The notes under the pieces: generated by a model
Database searches by the model: none
What the model saw: only the letters and a program-made list of their open reading frames with translations
What the model was told of the DNA's origin: nothing
Program-made: the position numbers and the translations under genes
From: Clostridiales bacterium
Lineage (GTDB): Bacteria > Bacillota > Clostridia > Oscillospirales > Acutalibacteraceae
Direction: 5' to 3'
NCBI GenBank assembly: GCA_012523185.1
Contig: JAAYIY010000068.1
Location: 1-46,367 of the forward strand
DNA: 46,367 nt
In this document: positions 34,617-43,414 of the stretch, piece after piece
Layout: every line of letters starts with the position of its first letter
Position numbering within the stretch: the first letter of the stretch is position 1

Positions 34617-35615
34617 ATGGAAACTGTCAGAGAGCAAATCTGCGCTGCGGAGCATTCAATCCTGTCGCCCTATGCGGCTTTTTCAGACAAAAGTGCGGGG
34701 AGGCTCCGCGCTGAGGACGAATGCCCGCTCCGCACTGTTTTTCAGCGCGACAGGGACAGGATTATTCATTCACGGGCGTTTCGCAGGCTTAAGCATAAGA
34801 CACAGGTGTTTTTGTCGCCTGAGGGCGACCATTACCGCACGCGTCTGACACACACGCTTGAAGTTTCGCAAATTGCGCGGACGATATCAGCCGCGCTCAG
34901 GCTCAACCAAGACTTAACAGAGGCGATAGCCCTCGGTCACGACCTCGGACACACACCGTTTGGTCACGCGGGCGAAAGAGCGCTTGATTCTGTCTGTCCG
35001 GAAGGGTTCAGGCACTACGAGCAAAGTCTTCGCGTCGTCGATTCCCTTGAAAAGGACGGCAAGGGCTTGAATCTGACTTTTGAGGTCCGCAACGGCATAG
35101 AGCGGCACACCTGCGGCGACGAGGCAAAGACGCTTGAGGGCAGAGTCGTCAGGCTTGCCGATGTGATAGCGTACATTAATCACGACATTGAGGATGCCTG
35201 CCGTGCCGACGTCATGCGGGAGGACGACATCCCGAAAAAGCTGCGCGACGTGTTGGGGCGGACAAAATCGGAGCGCATCAACACGCTTGTTTTGTCGGCA
35301 ATCGAAAACAGCCGCGGCGACATATCCCTTTCGGACGATATAAAAGAAGCTTTTGATGAGCTGCACTGTTTTATGTTCAAAAAGGTCTACACGAACGTTG
35401 TGTGCAAGGGCGAGGAGACAAAGGCGGTTGACCTGATAAAATGGCTTTACTATTATTTTGTGAACAATCCGGACAAGCTGCCCGATTTATATAAAAGAAT
35501 CAGTCTGCAAAACGGCATCGAAAGAGCCTCCTGCGATTACATCGCGGGCATGTCCGACAGGTTCGCCGTCAAGACATTTGAGGGGCTTTTTGTCCCCAAA
35601 TCATGGATATACTGA
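34617..35615 (+). CDS. dgt: dGTP triphosphohydrolase-like HD-domain protein
   Basis: A 332-residue dNTP triphosphohydrolase that hydrolyses deoxynucleoside triphosphates to nucleoside and triphosphate. HD-domain metal ligands are visible: TRLTHTLEVSQIART near residue 80, LGHDLGHTPFGHAGE near 115, and VRLADVIAYINHDIEDA near 180. The N-terminal FQRDRDRIIHSRAFRRLKHKTQVF is family-typical. The dgt-dnaG-sigA order with 15 and 26 nt gaps is the conserved clostridial macromolecular-synthesis cluster. Confidence 0.93.
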   Translation: METVREQICAAEHSILSPYAAFSDKSAGRLRAEDECPLRTVFQRDRDRIIHSRAFRRLKHKTQVFLSPEGDHYRTRLTHTLEVSQIARTISAALRLNQDLTEAIALGHDLGHTPFGHAGERALDSVCPEGFRHYEQSLRVVDSLEKDGKGLNLTFEVRNGIERHTCGDEAKTLEGRVVRLADVIAYINHDIEDACRADVMREDDIPKKLRDVLGRTKSERINTLVLSAIENSRGDISLSDDIKEAFDELHCFMFKKVYTNVVCKGEETKAVDLIKWLYYYFVNNPDKLPDLYKRISLQNGIERASCDYIAGMSDRFAVKTFEGLFVPKSWIY

Positions 35616-35630
35616 AAATAAGGTGGTATT

Positions 35631-37391
35631 ATGGCGTTAAGCGAAGACTTTTTACTGGAGCTGCGCGACAGGGCGGATATTGTCAGCGTGGTGTCGCCTT
35701 ATGTCAACCTTAAGCGGGGCAGCAAAACATATGTCGGGCTTTGTCCGTTTCACAGCGAAAAGACGCCTTCCTTCAATGTATATCCGGAAAACAACTCGTT
35801 TTATTGTTTCGGCTGCGGCGCGGGCGGTTCGGCAATCACCTTTATAAGCCGCATTGAAAACCTTGCCTACTTAGACGCGGTCAAAAGCCTGGCGCAAAAA
35901 TTCGGCATGAATATGCCCGAGGACGGCTATGACGACACACTGTCAAAGCGGCGCGGCAGGATTCTTTCCGCAAACCGTGAGGCGGCAAAGTTTTTTCACA
36001 GCACGCTTTTAAGCGAAGAAGGTGCCGAAGCGCTTGACTATTTGCTGGGCAGGGGCTTTACGCTCAAGTCCATTCGCGGCTTTGGCATGGGCTTTGCGCC
36101 TGACCGTTGGACGGCGCTTATTGAGCACCTAAAAAAGGACGGCTTTAACGAGTCGGAGATGGTTGACGCCAATCTTGCCAAAAAATCGACAAAAAGCGGA
36201 CGGACAAGCATTTATGACAACTTCCGCAACAGGATAATTGTCCCCATCATCGATTTAAGGGGCGGTGTAATTGCTTTCGGCGGGCGTGTACTTGACGACT
36301 CCAAGCCCAAATACATAAACACGTCCGACACGCTGATATACAAAAAAAGCCGCGAGCTTTTCGCGCTGAACTACGCCAAAAATCACATCTCCGACGGCAA
36401 GATTATTATTGCGGAGGGCTACATGGACGTCATTTCCCTCCATCAGGCAGGCTTTAAAAACACTGTCGCAGGGCTCGGCACCGCCTTGACAAACGAGCAG
36501 GCGCTTCTCCTGTCGAGATACGCAAAAGAGGTCATCTTATCCTTCGACTCCGACGAGGCGGGTCAAAAAGCCGTTCAAAGGGCGATACCCATATTGACAA
36601 GCGCCGGGTTAAAGGTCAGGGTGCTTAGCCTGTCGGGCGGCAAGGATCCCGACGAGATAATCAAAAACCACGGGCGCGAGCGTTTTCAGGCGCTTATTGA
36701 CGGCGCGGCAAACGACATTGAATACAGCATTCTTGAGCAGCGCGGCAAGTTCGACATTTCCACGGACGACGGCAAGCTGGGCTTTTTAAAAGCCGCCGTA
36801 AATGTTTTGGCGGCGGAGGAAGGCATGCTTGAGCGGGATATTTATGCGTCGCGCCTTGCCGATGAATTTTCAGTTGAAAAAAGCTCCATCCTCATCCAAG
36901 TTGACGAGGCGTGCAAAAAGCTGATGCGCCAAAGGAGCCGCAAAGAGCAGGGGAGGCTGCGGCGCGCCGCCGAGATGATGGGACTGCCGCCAAACAGAAA
37001 TGCGAAAGTGTCGACACGCGCCTCTAAAGCGGAGAATCTGCTTCTTTCCACGCTTTTAAATAATCCCGACTTTTTTAAAAAGCTTGAAGGCTCCCTGCAC
37101 AGCGACGATTTCTCTGACGAGTTCTGCGCCGAACTGTTCAAGACACTTTCCGACAGGGTTTCAAAAGGCATGGGAATTGACACTGAAATGCTCAACGCTT
37201 TCTTTTCGCCCGATGAAATGAGCAGGATTGTCAAGCTGCAAGTCGACGGGGCGCGCGTCGTCGGCTCTTTGGACGTTTGCCATGATTGCATAAAAACAAT
37301 AAAAGAGGAAAAGATTGATGTTGAAAAGATAAATCCGTCCGAGCTGTCCGACGACGACTTTAACAACCTGTTCAAATCAATCAAAAAATAA
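35631..37391 (+). CDS. dnaG: DNA primase
   Basis: Makes RNA primers for DNA replication. The 586-residue product has the N-terminal CHC2 zinc finger (CPFHSEKTPSF then YCFGCGAGG, about residues 40-68), the TOPRIM catalytic centre (IIIAEGYMDVISLHQAG near 262, and SFDSDEAGQKA near 304), and a C-terminal helicase-interaction domain ending at the sigA gap. A GGTGG-type ribosome-binding site precedes the ATG. Confidence 0.96.
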   Translation: MALSEDFLLELRDRADIVSVVSPYVNLKRGSKTYVGLCPFHSEKTPSFNVYPENNSFYCFGCGAGGSAITFISRIENLAYLDAVKSLAQKFGMNMPEDGYDDTLSKRRGRILSANREAAKFFHSTLLSEEGAEALDYLLGRGFTLKSIRGFGMGFAPDRWTALIEHLKKDGFNESEMVDANLAKKSTKSGRTSIYDNFRNRIIVPIIDLRGGVIAFGGRVLDDSKPKYINTSDTLIYKKSRELFALNYAKNHISDGKIIIAEGYMDVISLHQAGFKNTVAGLGTALTNEQALLLSRYAKEVILSFDSDEAGQKAVQRAIPILTSAGLKVRVLSLSGGKDPDEIIKNHGRERFQALIDGAANDIEYSILEQRGKFDISTDDGKLGFLKAAVNVLAAEEGMLERDIYASRLADEFSVEKSSILIQVDEACKKLMRQRSRKEQGRLRRAAEMMGLPPNRNAKVSTRASKAENLLLSTLLNNPDFFKKLEGSLHSDDFSDEFCAELFKTLSDRVSKGMGIDTEMLNAFFSPDEMSRIVKLQVDGARVVGSLDVCHDCIKTIKEEKIDVEKINPSELSDDDFNNLFKSIKK

Positions 37392-37417
37392 ATTTACATA
37401 ACTTGTGAGGAGAAGAT

Positions 37418-38515
37418 ATGGAAGGCACAGAAAAGAGATCATCAATCAAAACCCTTCTTGAAAAGGGCAAAGCGACAGGCAAGCTGACGGCGCAGGAGAT
37501 TGACGCAGCGATTGTGGAAATGGACTTCGACATTGACGAGCTTGACAAGTTTTACGACACCATCGAATCGCAAAACATCGAGATAATAGACGACCTCGTC
37601 GACGTTGATGTCGAAAACATCAGCTTTGATATCGACGTGTCCAAAACTGCCGACATCAGCATCCCTTCCGTGGAAAAGAATGTCGCCATGGACGACCCCG
37701 TCAAGGTTTACCTTAAGGAGATAGGCAAGGTGCCCTTGCTCACGCCGGAGGAGGAGATAGAGCTTGCGATCCGCATTGAAAACGACGATATGCAGGCAAA
37801 GCAAAAGCTTGCCGAGTCAAACCTCCGCCTTGTCGTCAGCATCGCGAAGCGCTATGTCGGCAGGGGTATGCAGTTTTTAGACCTTATTCAGGAGGGCAAT
37901 CTCGGGCTTATTAAGGCTGTCGACAAATTTGACTACACAAAGGGCTTCAAGTTTTCCACATATGCGACGTGGTGGATAAGGCAAGCCATAACAAGGGCGA
38001 TTGCCGACCAGGCGCGGACGATAAGAATCCCCGTCCACATGGTGGAGACCATCAACAAAGTCAAAAAGACAAACAGCCAGCTCCTTCACAAGAACGGGCG
38101 CGACCCGACTGCCGAGGAGATCGCGGAGGAGCTTGAGATGCCTGTCGAAAAAGTCCGCGAGATAATAAGGGTGGCGCAGGAGCCTGTTTCGCTCGAAACG
38201 CCGATAGGCGAGGAGGAGGACAGCCATCTCGGCGACTTTATTCCGGACGACGACGCCCCGGCGCCCGCCGACGCCGCGTCTATGCTGCTTTTAAAGGAGC
38301 AGCTTGCCGATGTTCTCAAAACCTTGACCCCAAGAGAGGAAAGAGTCCTTGCGCTAAGGTTCGGTCTTGAGGACGGTCATCCGCACACGCTTGAGGAAGT
38401 CGGCAGGGAGTTTAAAGTCACAAGAGAGCGCATCCGCCAGATTGAGGCAAAGGCTTTGCGCAAGCTGCGGCACCCGAGCAGAAGCAAAAAGCTTAAAGAT
38501 TTCCTTGACTCATAA
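37418..38515 (+). CDS. sigA: RNA polymerase primary sigma factor
   Basis: A 365-residue housekeeping sigma-70 factor. The N-terminal region 1.1 is acidic. Region 1.2 begins [20 protein letters not shown] near residue 90. Region 2 contains [36 protein letters not shown] and [15 protein letters not shown]. Region 3 starts with [12 protein letters not shown], and region 4 holds the helix-turn-helix [29 protein letters not shown]. The ribosome-binding site is GAGGAG. It follows dnaG in the standard order. Confidence 0.97.
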   Translation: MEGTEKRSSIKTLLEKGKATGKLTAQEIDAAIVEMDFDIDELDKFYDTIESQNIEIIDDLVDVDVENISFDIDVSKTADISIPSVEKNVAMDDPVKVYLKEIGKVPLLTPEEEIELAIRIENDDMQAKQKLAESNLRLVVSIAKRYVGRGMQFLDLIQEGNLGLIKAVDKFDYTKGFKFSTYATWWIRQAITRAIADQARTIRIPVHMVETINKVKKTNSQLLHKNGRDPTAEEIAEELEMPVEKVREIIRVAQEPVSLETPIGEEEDSHLGDFIPDDDAPAPADAASMLLLKEQLADVLKTLTPREERVLALRFGLEDGHPHTLEEVGREFKVTRERIRQIEAKALRKLRHPSRSKKLKDFLDS

Positions 38516-38516
38516 C

Positions 38517-39809
38517 ATGGATTATATTCAGTCTTTAACTTATATCCACTCGTTAAACAAATTCGGAATAAGGCCCGGACTTGAGCGCATATCCGCTCTT
38601 TGCCGGGCTTTTGGCAATCCCCAGGACAGGCTGCGGTTCGTTCATATCGCCGGGACTAACGGAAAAGGCTCGACATCAACAATGCTGCACGAAATATTCA
38701 GAGCGGCGGGCGCGAAAACAGGGCTTTTCATTTCACCGTATGTAATTGATTTCCGTGAGCGGATACAAATAAACGGAGAGATGATACAAAAGCGGACACT
38801 GGCCGAGATTATCACGCAGATTAAGTCAGCGACCGACAAAATGGCGGCTGTCGGGGAGCAACCGACAGAATTTGAAGTTATAACGGCGGCAGCGTTTATT
38901 TATTTTGACATGGAGCAATGCGATGTTGTCGTGCTTGAAACGGGTCTTGGCGGGCGGCTTGACTCGACAAACATAATCAAAACGCCGCTTGCGAGCGTCA
39001 TAACGTCAATATCTCTCGACCACACAGGCGTCCTCGGGCACACAATAGCCGAAATAGCGGCGGAAAAGTGCGGGATAATCAAGGAAAACGGGATTACGGT
39101 CAGCTATCCCTTACAGCCGCCGGACGCTGAAAAGGCGATACGCGAAACAGCCGAAAAGCGCGGCAACCTTTTTTTGGCGCCATCCTTAAAGGATCTGCTG
39201 ATAAAAGAAGAAAGCCTTGGCGGCACACGCGCTTTATACTGCCAAACAGAGCTTTTTGTGCCGTTTATCGGGCGGCACATGGTTTATAACGCCGCGACAG
39301 CCGCTTTGACCGCCCGCTCGATCGGGCGCGGCGGCGAAAAGGGGCTTGACGTCTCGGAAAGCCACATAGCAAGAGGTATCGCTTCCGCCGTCATGCCCGC
39401 CAGAATGGAGGTTCTGTCAACCGCCCCCGCCGTAATTCTTGACGGCGGCCACAACGAGGGCAGCGCCGCGGCGCTCAAAGACACTTTGCGGCGTTTTCAA
39501 GCCGACAAAAAGATAACGGCTGTTTGCGGCATGATGGCAGACAAGGATTACACATCATACCTTAAAATCGTCGCCCCTCTGTTTGACAAGTTTATTGCCG
39601 TGGAGCCGTCAAACCCGCGCGCGCTCGGCGCGGATGCGCTTGCCGCCGCGGCGTCGGAGTTTTGCGGGCATTGCTCGGCAAAAAAAAGCATGGCGGAGGC
39701 GGTTCGCGCGGCGTTTGAAGGCGGCGCGGAGGCTGTTGTTGCCTGCGGCTCTTTTTATATGATGGAGGAGCTGCGTCCCTTAATACTTGAAAAGTTAAAA
39801 AGTTTATAA
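38517..39809 (+). CDS. folC: Folylpolyglutamate synthase/dihydrofolate synthase
   Basis: A 430-residue Mur-ligase-type enzyme that adds glutamate to folates. The ATP-binding loop is VHIAGTNGKGSTSTMLHEIF near residue 43, the family motif YVIDFRERIQING near 78, and the ligase signature LETGLGGRLDSTN near 145. The ATG at 38517 is one base after the sigA stop; the frame continues upstream inside sigA, but that part does not match. There is no strong ribosome-binding site, so translation is probably coupled to sigA. Confidence 0.93.
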   Translation: MDYIQSLTYIHSLNKFGIRPGLERISALCRAFGNPQDRLRFVHIAGTNGKGSTSTMLHEIFRAAGAKTGLFISPYVIDFRERIQINGEMIQKRTLAEIITQIKSATDKMAAVGEQPTEFEVITAAAFIYFDMEQCDVVVLETGLGGRLDSTNIIKTPLASVITSISLDHTGVLGHTIAEIAAEKCGIIKENGITVSYPLQPPDAEKAIRETAEKRGNLFLAPSLKDLLIKEESLGGTRALYCQTELFVPFIGRHMVYNAATAALTARSIGRGGEKGLDVSESHIARGIASAVMPARMEVLSTAPAVILDGGHNEGSAAALKDTLRRFQADKKITAVCGMMADKDYTSYLKIVAPLFDKFIAVEPSNPRALGADALAAAASEFCGHCSAKKSMAEAVRAAFEGGAEAVVACGSFYMMEELRPLILEKLKSL

Positions 39810-39904
39810 AAAGTTTTTGCCCCCGCCACAATGCGACAACTTTTACACTGCTTGTCCCTTATCCTTTTTAATAAGAGCTTTTATTTTTCGGAGGTGAGAA
39901 TTAA

Positions 39905-40213
39905 ATGCCTGTAAAAATTATAAGGGACTCAAAAAGAACAACAGCCGAGCTTTCCGGTGAAATTGATCATCACAACTGCGCGGCTCTACGCGAGGCGATA
40001 GACGCGGAGCTGACACGCAGCTCTCCGTCAATCCTTTGTCTTGATTTCAGCTCTGTCAGCTTTATGGACAGCTCAGGCGTCGGTCTTGTCATGGGCAGAT
40101 ATAAAAGTGTCGGAGCGTATGGCGGAAAAATTGAGCTTTACGGTATGCCCGGCAGCATAGAAAAGGTTATGCGCCTGTCGGGTATCGAGAAAATAGCGAG
40201 AATTGTCAAATAG
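39905..40213 (+). CDS. spoIIAA: Anti-sigma F factor antagonist
   Basis: A 102-residue STAS-domain protein. Dephosphorylated SpoIIAA binds SpoIIAB and frees SigF in the forespore. The phosphorylated serine lies in FSSVSFMDSSGVGLVMGR near residues 50-67, the conserved site. Length is canonical. A strong ribosome-binding site (GGAGG) is present. First gene of the spoIIAA-spoIIAB-sigF operon; a SigH-type promoter is expected upstream but I could not place one with confidence. Confidence 0.94.
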   Translation: MPVKIIRDSKRTTAELSGEIDHHNCAALREAIDAELTRSSPSILCLDFSSVSFMDSSGVGLVMGRYKSVGAYGGKIELYGMPGSIEKVMRLSGIEKIARIVK

Positions 40214-40225
40214 GAGGCGAAAAGT

Positions 40226-40663
40226 ATGAAAAAGCTAAATGAAATGAAAATGCAAATAGAAAGCCGCTCCGTAAACGAAAGCTTCGCGCGCGCTACAGTC
40301 GCGGCATTCGCGGCTCAGCTTGACCCCACCATAGAGGAGCTTTCGGACATCAGGACGGCAGTGAGCGAGGCTGTGACAAACTGCATCGTTCACGCTTATC
40401 GGGAAAGTGTCGGCAAAATATACATACACACAGAGCTTTTTGACAACGGCGCCGTCAGGGTGAAGATACGCGACCGCGGCTGCGGCATCGACGACATCAA
40501 AAAGGCCATGGAGCCGCTTTATACGACCCTCGGCAATGAGCGCGCGGGTCTCGGCTTTGCCGTGATGGAAAGCTTCACCGACAAAGTGCGGGTACGCTCC
40601 AAAGTGGGTAAGGGGACGACCGTCACTTTAATCAAAACAATCTCAGGAAAAAACGGTGGTTGA
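40226..40663 (+). CDS. spoIIAB: Anti-sigma F factor and serine kinase
   Basis: A 145-residue GHKL-type kinase that holds SigF inactive and phosphorylates SpoIIAA. The N-box is DIRTAVSEAVTNCIVHAY near residue 41-58, the G1 box IRDRGCGIDD near 83, and the G2-type ERAGLGFAVMESFTDKV near 108. It lies 12 nt after spoIIAA and overlaps sigF by 8 bp. Confidence 0.95.
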   Translation: MKKLNEMKMQIESRSVNESFARATVAAFAAQLDPTIEELSDIRTAVSEAVTNCIVHAYRESVGKIYIHTELFDNGAVRVKIRDRGCGIDDIKKAMEPLYTTLGNERAGLGFAVMESFTDKVRVRSKVGKGTTVTLIKTISGKNGG

Positions 40664-41321
40664 CAGCAGGACAAAAAGAGAAAGACTGATTGAGGATAAT
40701 TTAGGATTAGTTCATTCCTGCGCGAGAAAATTTGCGGATAAAGGCACAGAATATGACGACCTGTTTCAGGCGGGCTGCATAGGGCTTATAAAGGCGGCGG
40801 ACGGCTTTGACGAGGAGAGGGGATTCGCGTTTTCCACATATGCCGTACCGGCGATTCTCGGCGAAATTAAACGTATCTTCAGGGACGGCGGAGCCATAAA
40901 AGTCGGCCGTGGGCTTAAGGAAAAGGCGCGCAAAGCCATAAAGGAAAAGCAGGCGCTTGAAGAAAAGCTGGGACGCGAGCCCACGATTTCGGAGCTTTCC
41001 GAAGCACTTCAAACAGACGACGCCGAAACAGCTTTTATTTTAAACTCCTCAATGCCTGTAATTTCGCTGACCGCGGACGAAAACAGCGGTGGCAGCCAGC
41101 TCGACATACCTGTGCAGTCGCCGGAGGACGAGCTGACAGACATGCTTGCCCTTAGAAAATCCATATCAATGCTTGAAGAAAAAGACAAAGCCCTGATAGA
41201 GCTTCGATATTTTCGGGGGATGACGCAAAGCGCGGCGGCAGAGCAGCTCGGGATGTCGCAGGTGCAAGTCTCAAGGAGAGAAAAGGTGATACTTTCATCC
41301 ATAAGAGAGATGATGACATAA
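40656..41321 (+). CDS. sigF: Forespore sigma factor SigF
   Basis: A 221-residue sporulation sigma factor, the first forespore-specific sigma. Region 2 reads DNLGLVHSCARKFADKGTEYDDLFQAGCIGLIKAADGFDEERG, and region 4 contains MTQSAAAEQLGMSQVQVSRREKVIL. It starts with GTG at 40656, overlapping spoIIAB, with AGGA upstream. Its final 41 bp plus 5 bp of downstream sequence are the left copy of a 46-bp direct repeat, the right copy of which is 3.9 kb away. Confidence 0.95.
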   Translation: MVDSRTKRERLIEDNLGLVHSCARKFADKGTEYDDLFQAGCIGLIKAADGFDEERGFAFSTYAVPAILGEIKRIFRDGGAIKVGRGLKEKARKAIKEKQALEEKLGREPTISELSEALQTDDAETAFILNSSMPVISLTADENSGGSQLDIPVQSPEDELTDMLALRKSISMLEEKDKALIELRYFRGMTQSAAAEQLGMSQVQVSRREKVILSSIREMMT

Positions 41322-41326
41322 GTCGG
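41281..41326 (+). repeat. 46-bp direct repeat, left copy (attL-like)
   Basis: Begins AAAAGGTGATACTTTCATCC and ends ATAAGTCGG. It contains the last codons and stop of sigF and is identical over 46 bp to 45215-45260. The bases on both outer sides differ between the copies. Confidence 0.95.
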
Positions 41327-41370
41327 ATATTCAAATCAGGCGGGTGCGGTCCTTTAGCTGAATATCCGAC
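41322..41370 (+). terminator. Junction inverted repeat, possible terminator after sigF
   Basis: GTCGGATATTCA (41322-41333) and TGAATATCCGAC (41359-41370) are perfect 12-bp inverted repeats with a 25-nt spacer. The left arm straddles the island boundary: GTCGG belongs to the direct repeat and ATATTCA to the island. It may terminate sigF transcription or serve as a recombination recognition site. No T-tract follows. Confidence 0.5.
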
Positions 41371-41743
41371 CTTTCACACAACAGAAAGCAACTCCTCCGC
41401 ACAGTGCGGCTCAACGGTTTAAGTTCAGCGCCTCGTGTCCTTTGGATATATCATCATATCCGATAGATGCGGGGCATTCGTTTTTGAGAGACCAATGCAG
41501 CGCCGCACGCGGCGGCTCACAGATTATGAAAAGACTTTTTTGCAGAAACATGAGCTGCGAGGCATGCAATTACGCGCCTTGAAAACGGACAAGAATTATG
41601 CGCTTTGCACGAAAGATCATAAATGGACTGATTGATGCGGTTTACATAAAAAGCATTAATTAAACCGGCTGTATTTATTTGGCTATATTGCATAGAGCCC
41701 TCATATGGTGTTGGCAGGTTTTAACAAACATTCGGAAAACGTA
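41371..41743 (+). other. Left arm of the island, no confident gene
   Basis: One open frame (GTG 41435 or ATG 41495 to 41635) could encode 66 or 46 residues ending KNYALCTKDHKWTD, but there is no good ribosome-binding site and no family match. It may be a gene remnant. GGATAT-ATCATC-ATATCC forms a small palindrome near 41453. Confidence 0.3.
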
Positions 41744-41772
41744 TTGACAGTAAGAGAAAAGAGGGATATTGT
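41744..41772 (+). promoter_or_regulatory. Predicted promoter of the first island gene
   Basis: TTGACA (41744-41749), 17-bp spacer, TATTGT (41767-41772). About 60 nt separate it from the ATG at 41837. Confidence 0.65.
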
Positions 41773-41836
41773 TATATTGCAACAATAAGTTGTATGCGTG
41801 CGCGGGCAATACGAAAAACAAGGAGGACAAGCTGTT

Positions 41837-43147
41837 ATGCAAAAAAGTATTATCAAATTAATGTCCATTATTATGGTCGTGCTTATGGTGATGATGTCTC
41901 TCGTTCCGCCTGCTTTTGCGTCCGCGCCGGCAGTGAATGAAAGAAAGACCGGCGGCGCGGCGAACCACGAATTTATTAAGCCCGTCACACATCAGACTGC
42001 CGCGCCGGAGGGCTGCATAGGCATATATACGGCGTCGGATCTCAACAATGTCAGGAACAATCCGGCGGCGGATTACATCATGATGAACGATATTGACCTT
42101 GCGGGATGGGGCAACTGGGCGCCTATCGGCGAGGCGGCGGCACCTTTCAGCGGAGTATTCAACGGCAACGGGTATGTTATTAAAAATATGACTATCGATA
42201 TCACTTCAGAAAATACTGTGTACGCAGGTCTCTTTAGTTATGCAGATAAGGCGGAGCTGATTAATGTTGGATTAATTGACGCTTTAATCTCAATAACATC
42301 AACAAAAAGTGTTTTCGTAAGCGGACTTGCGGGAAGTGCTAAATCATCAACAATTACAAACTGTTTTAATAAGGGAGAATCAAATTCAATTAAGGTTTTA
42401 AGCGCAAGCAGATGTAATGCAGGCGGTATCAGCACCGACTTTTCTAAAGAAGTTGCAAATTGTTATAACACCTCACTCATAACGGTCAATGCGCAAAGCG
42501 CTCATGTCGGTGGGGTTTGCTCGTCTTATCAACTGAACCTTATTAATTGTTACAACACCGGAATGATAGATGTGTCGGCTGAAACATATGCTTGGGTTGG
42601 CGGAATATGCGGCTATCAGTCAGCGCAAAAGATTGTAAATTGCTACAACACGGGAGAAATAAAGGCAGGTGCCCTCGTTGATTGTTTTGTTGGGGGAATA
42701 GCAGGAACTTCTAAGGGTATTAATACTTCTTATAATGTCGGTAAAATTACAATTAAAGACGGCGCTAAAGAGGAGCATTGCGGAGGAATATCAGGGTATA
42801 ACCAATTTAAAATAATCATGGGTGGCAGCACACCGATATCAGATTTTTATGCGAAAGTTTTCAATCTTCTTCCCTTGCCTTTCGTAGGACTTATACAGTG
42901 CTGTTATTGTCTTAATAATACTCCCCTAAAAGCAGTCGGAAATGCGGAGGAAAGTGTGCTGTCAATGTGGAATGTAAAAGCTTTAAGTGACGAGCAAATG
43001 CGTCGAAGATCATCGTTTAGGGGATTTGATTTTCATAATGTCTGGGTTATGCCCGAAGACGGCGGTTATCCTGTTTTCAGACAGAATCCTAATCTTGACA
43101 CAGGGTTTTGGAGCATATTCATAAACTTTATTTTTGGATGGATGTAA
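41837..43147 (+). CDS. Secreted GLUG-repeat protein, island gene 1
   Basis: A 436-residue exported protein. The signal peptide is residues 1 to about 30 (MQKSIIKLMSIIMVVLMVMM, ending AFA). A module at about 38-121 (GGAANHEFIKPVTHQTAAPE, then DLNNVRNNPAADYIMMNDID, GVFNGNGYVIKNMTID) is almost identical to island gene 2. It is followed by five or six GLUG-type repeats (GG-G plus NCYNTG). It then has the line FDFHNVWVMPEDGGYPVF, typical of GLUG surface proteins, and a short tail FWSIFINFIFGWM. AGGAGG (41821-41826) fixes the start at 41837. Probably a beta-helical adhesin; target unknown. Confidence 0.85.
   Translation: MQKSIIKLMSIIMVVLMVMMSLVPPAFASAPAVNERKTGGAANHEFIKPVTHQTAAPEGCIGIYTASDLNNVRNNPAADYIMMNDIDLAGWGNWAPIGEAAAPFSGVFNGNGYVIKNMTIDITSENTVYAGLFSYADKAELINVGLIDALISITSTKSVFVSGLAGSAKSSTITNCFNKGESNSIKVLSASRCNAGGISTDFSKEVANCYNTSLITVNAQSAHVGGVCSSYQLNLINCYNTGMIDVSAETYAWVGGICGYQSAQKIVNCYNTGEIKAGALVDCFVGGIAGTSKGINTSYNVGKITIKDGAKEEHCGGISGYNQFKIIMGGSTPISDFYAKVFNLLPLPFVGLIQCCYCLNNTPLKAVGNAEESVLSMWNVKALSDEQMRRRSSFRGFDFHNVWVMPEDGGYPVFRQNPNLDTGFWSIFINFIFGWM
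41950..42201 (+). repeat. 252-bp module shared with 43355-43606
   Basis: Two mismatches in 252 bp (42068/43473 and 42172/43577). Homology stops abruptly at both edges, and the following repeat regions are strongly diverged. The first about 60 bp also recur in island gene 3 (44911-44970). Confidence 0.92.
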
Positions 43148-43230
43148 AGCGGAAAGCCGGCAAAAGCGCATCATAGTATTTTTGCGTTTTTGTAATCACA
43201 CTACTTATTAGCATTACGGAATGATCTTTA

Positions 43231-43414
43231 AACGGAGGGTTAAGATGAAAAAGGCATTAAAAAGGTTAGCGGCTATTATTTTGGTGCTTGTTATTGCGTT
43301 GGGTTCGTTTGGCTTTTCAATTGCTCCGGAAAGCGGACAAGCTTTGATGTCAGGCGGCGGCGCGGCGAACCACGAATTTATTAAGCCCGTCACACATCAG
43401 ACTGCCGCGCCGGA
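43231..43414 (+). repeat. 184-bp block shared with 44787-44970
   Basis: Covers the ribosome-binding site, signal-peptide codons and linker of island gene 2. It is repeated in island gene 3 with one mismatch (43304 T, 44860 C). Flanks are unrelated. Confidence 0.93.

Noticed and set aside
41435..41635. Small open frame of 66 residues (or 46 from the internal ATG) in the left arm of the island
   Set aside because: No convincing ribosome-binding site, GTG start, no recognisable family. Recorded only as a possible remnant.
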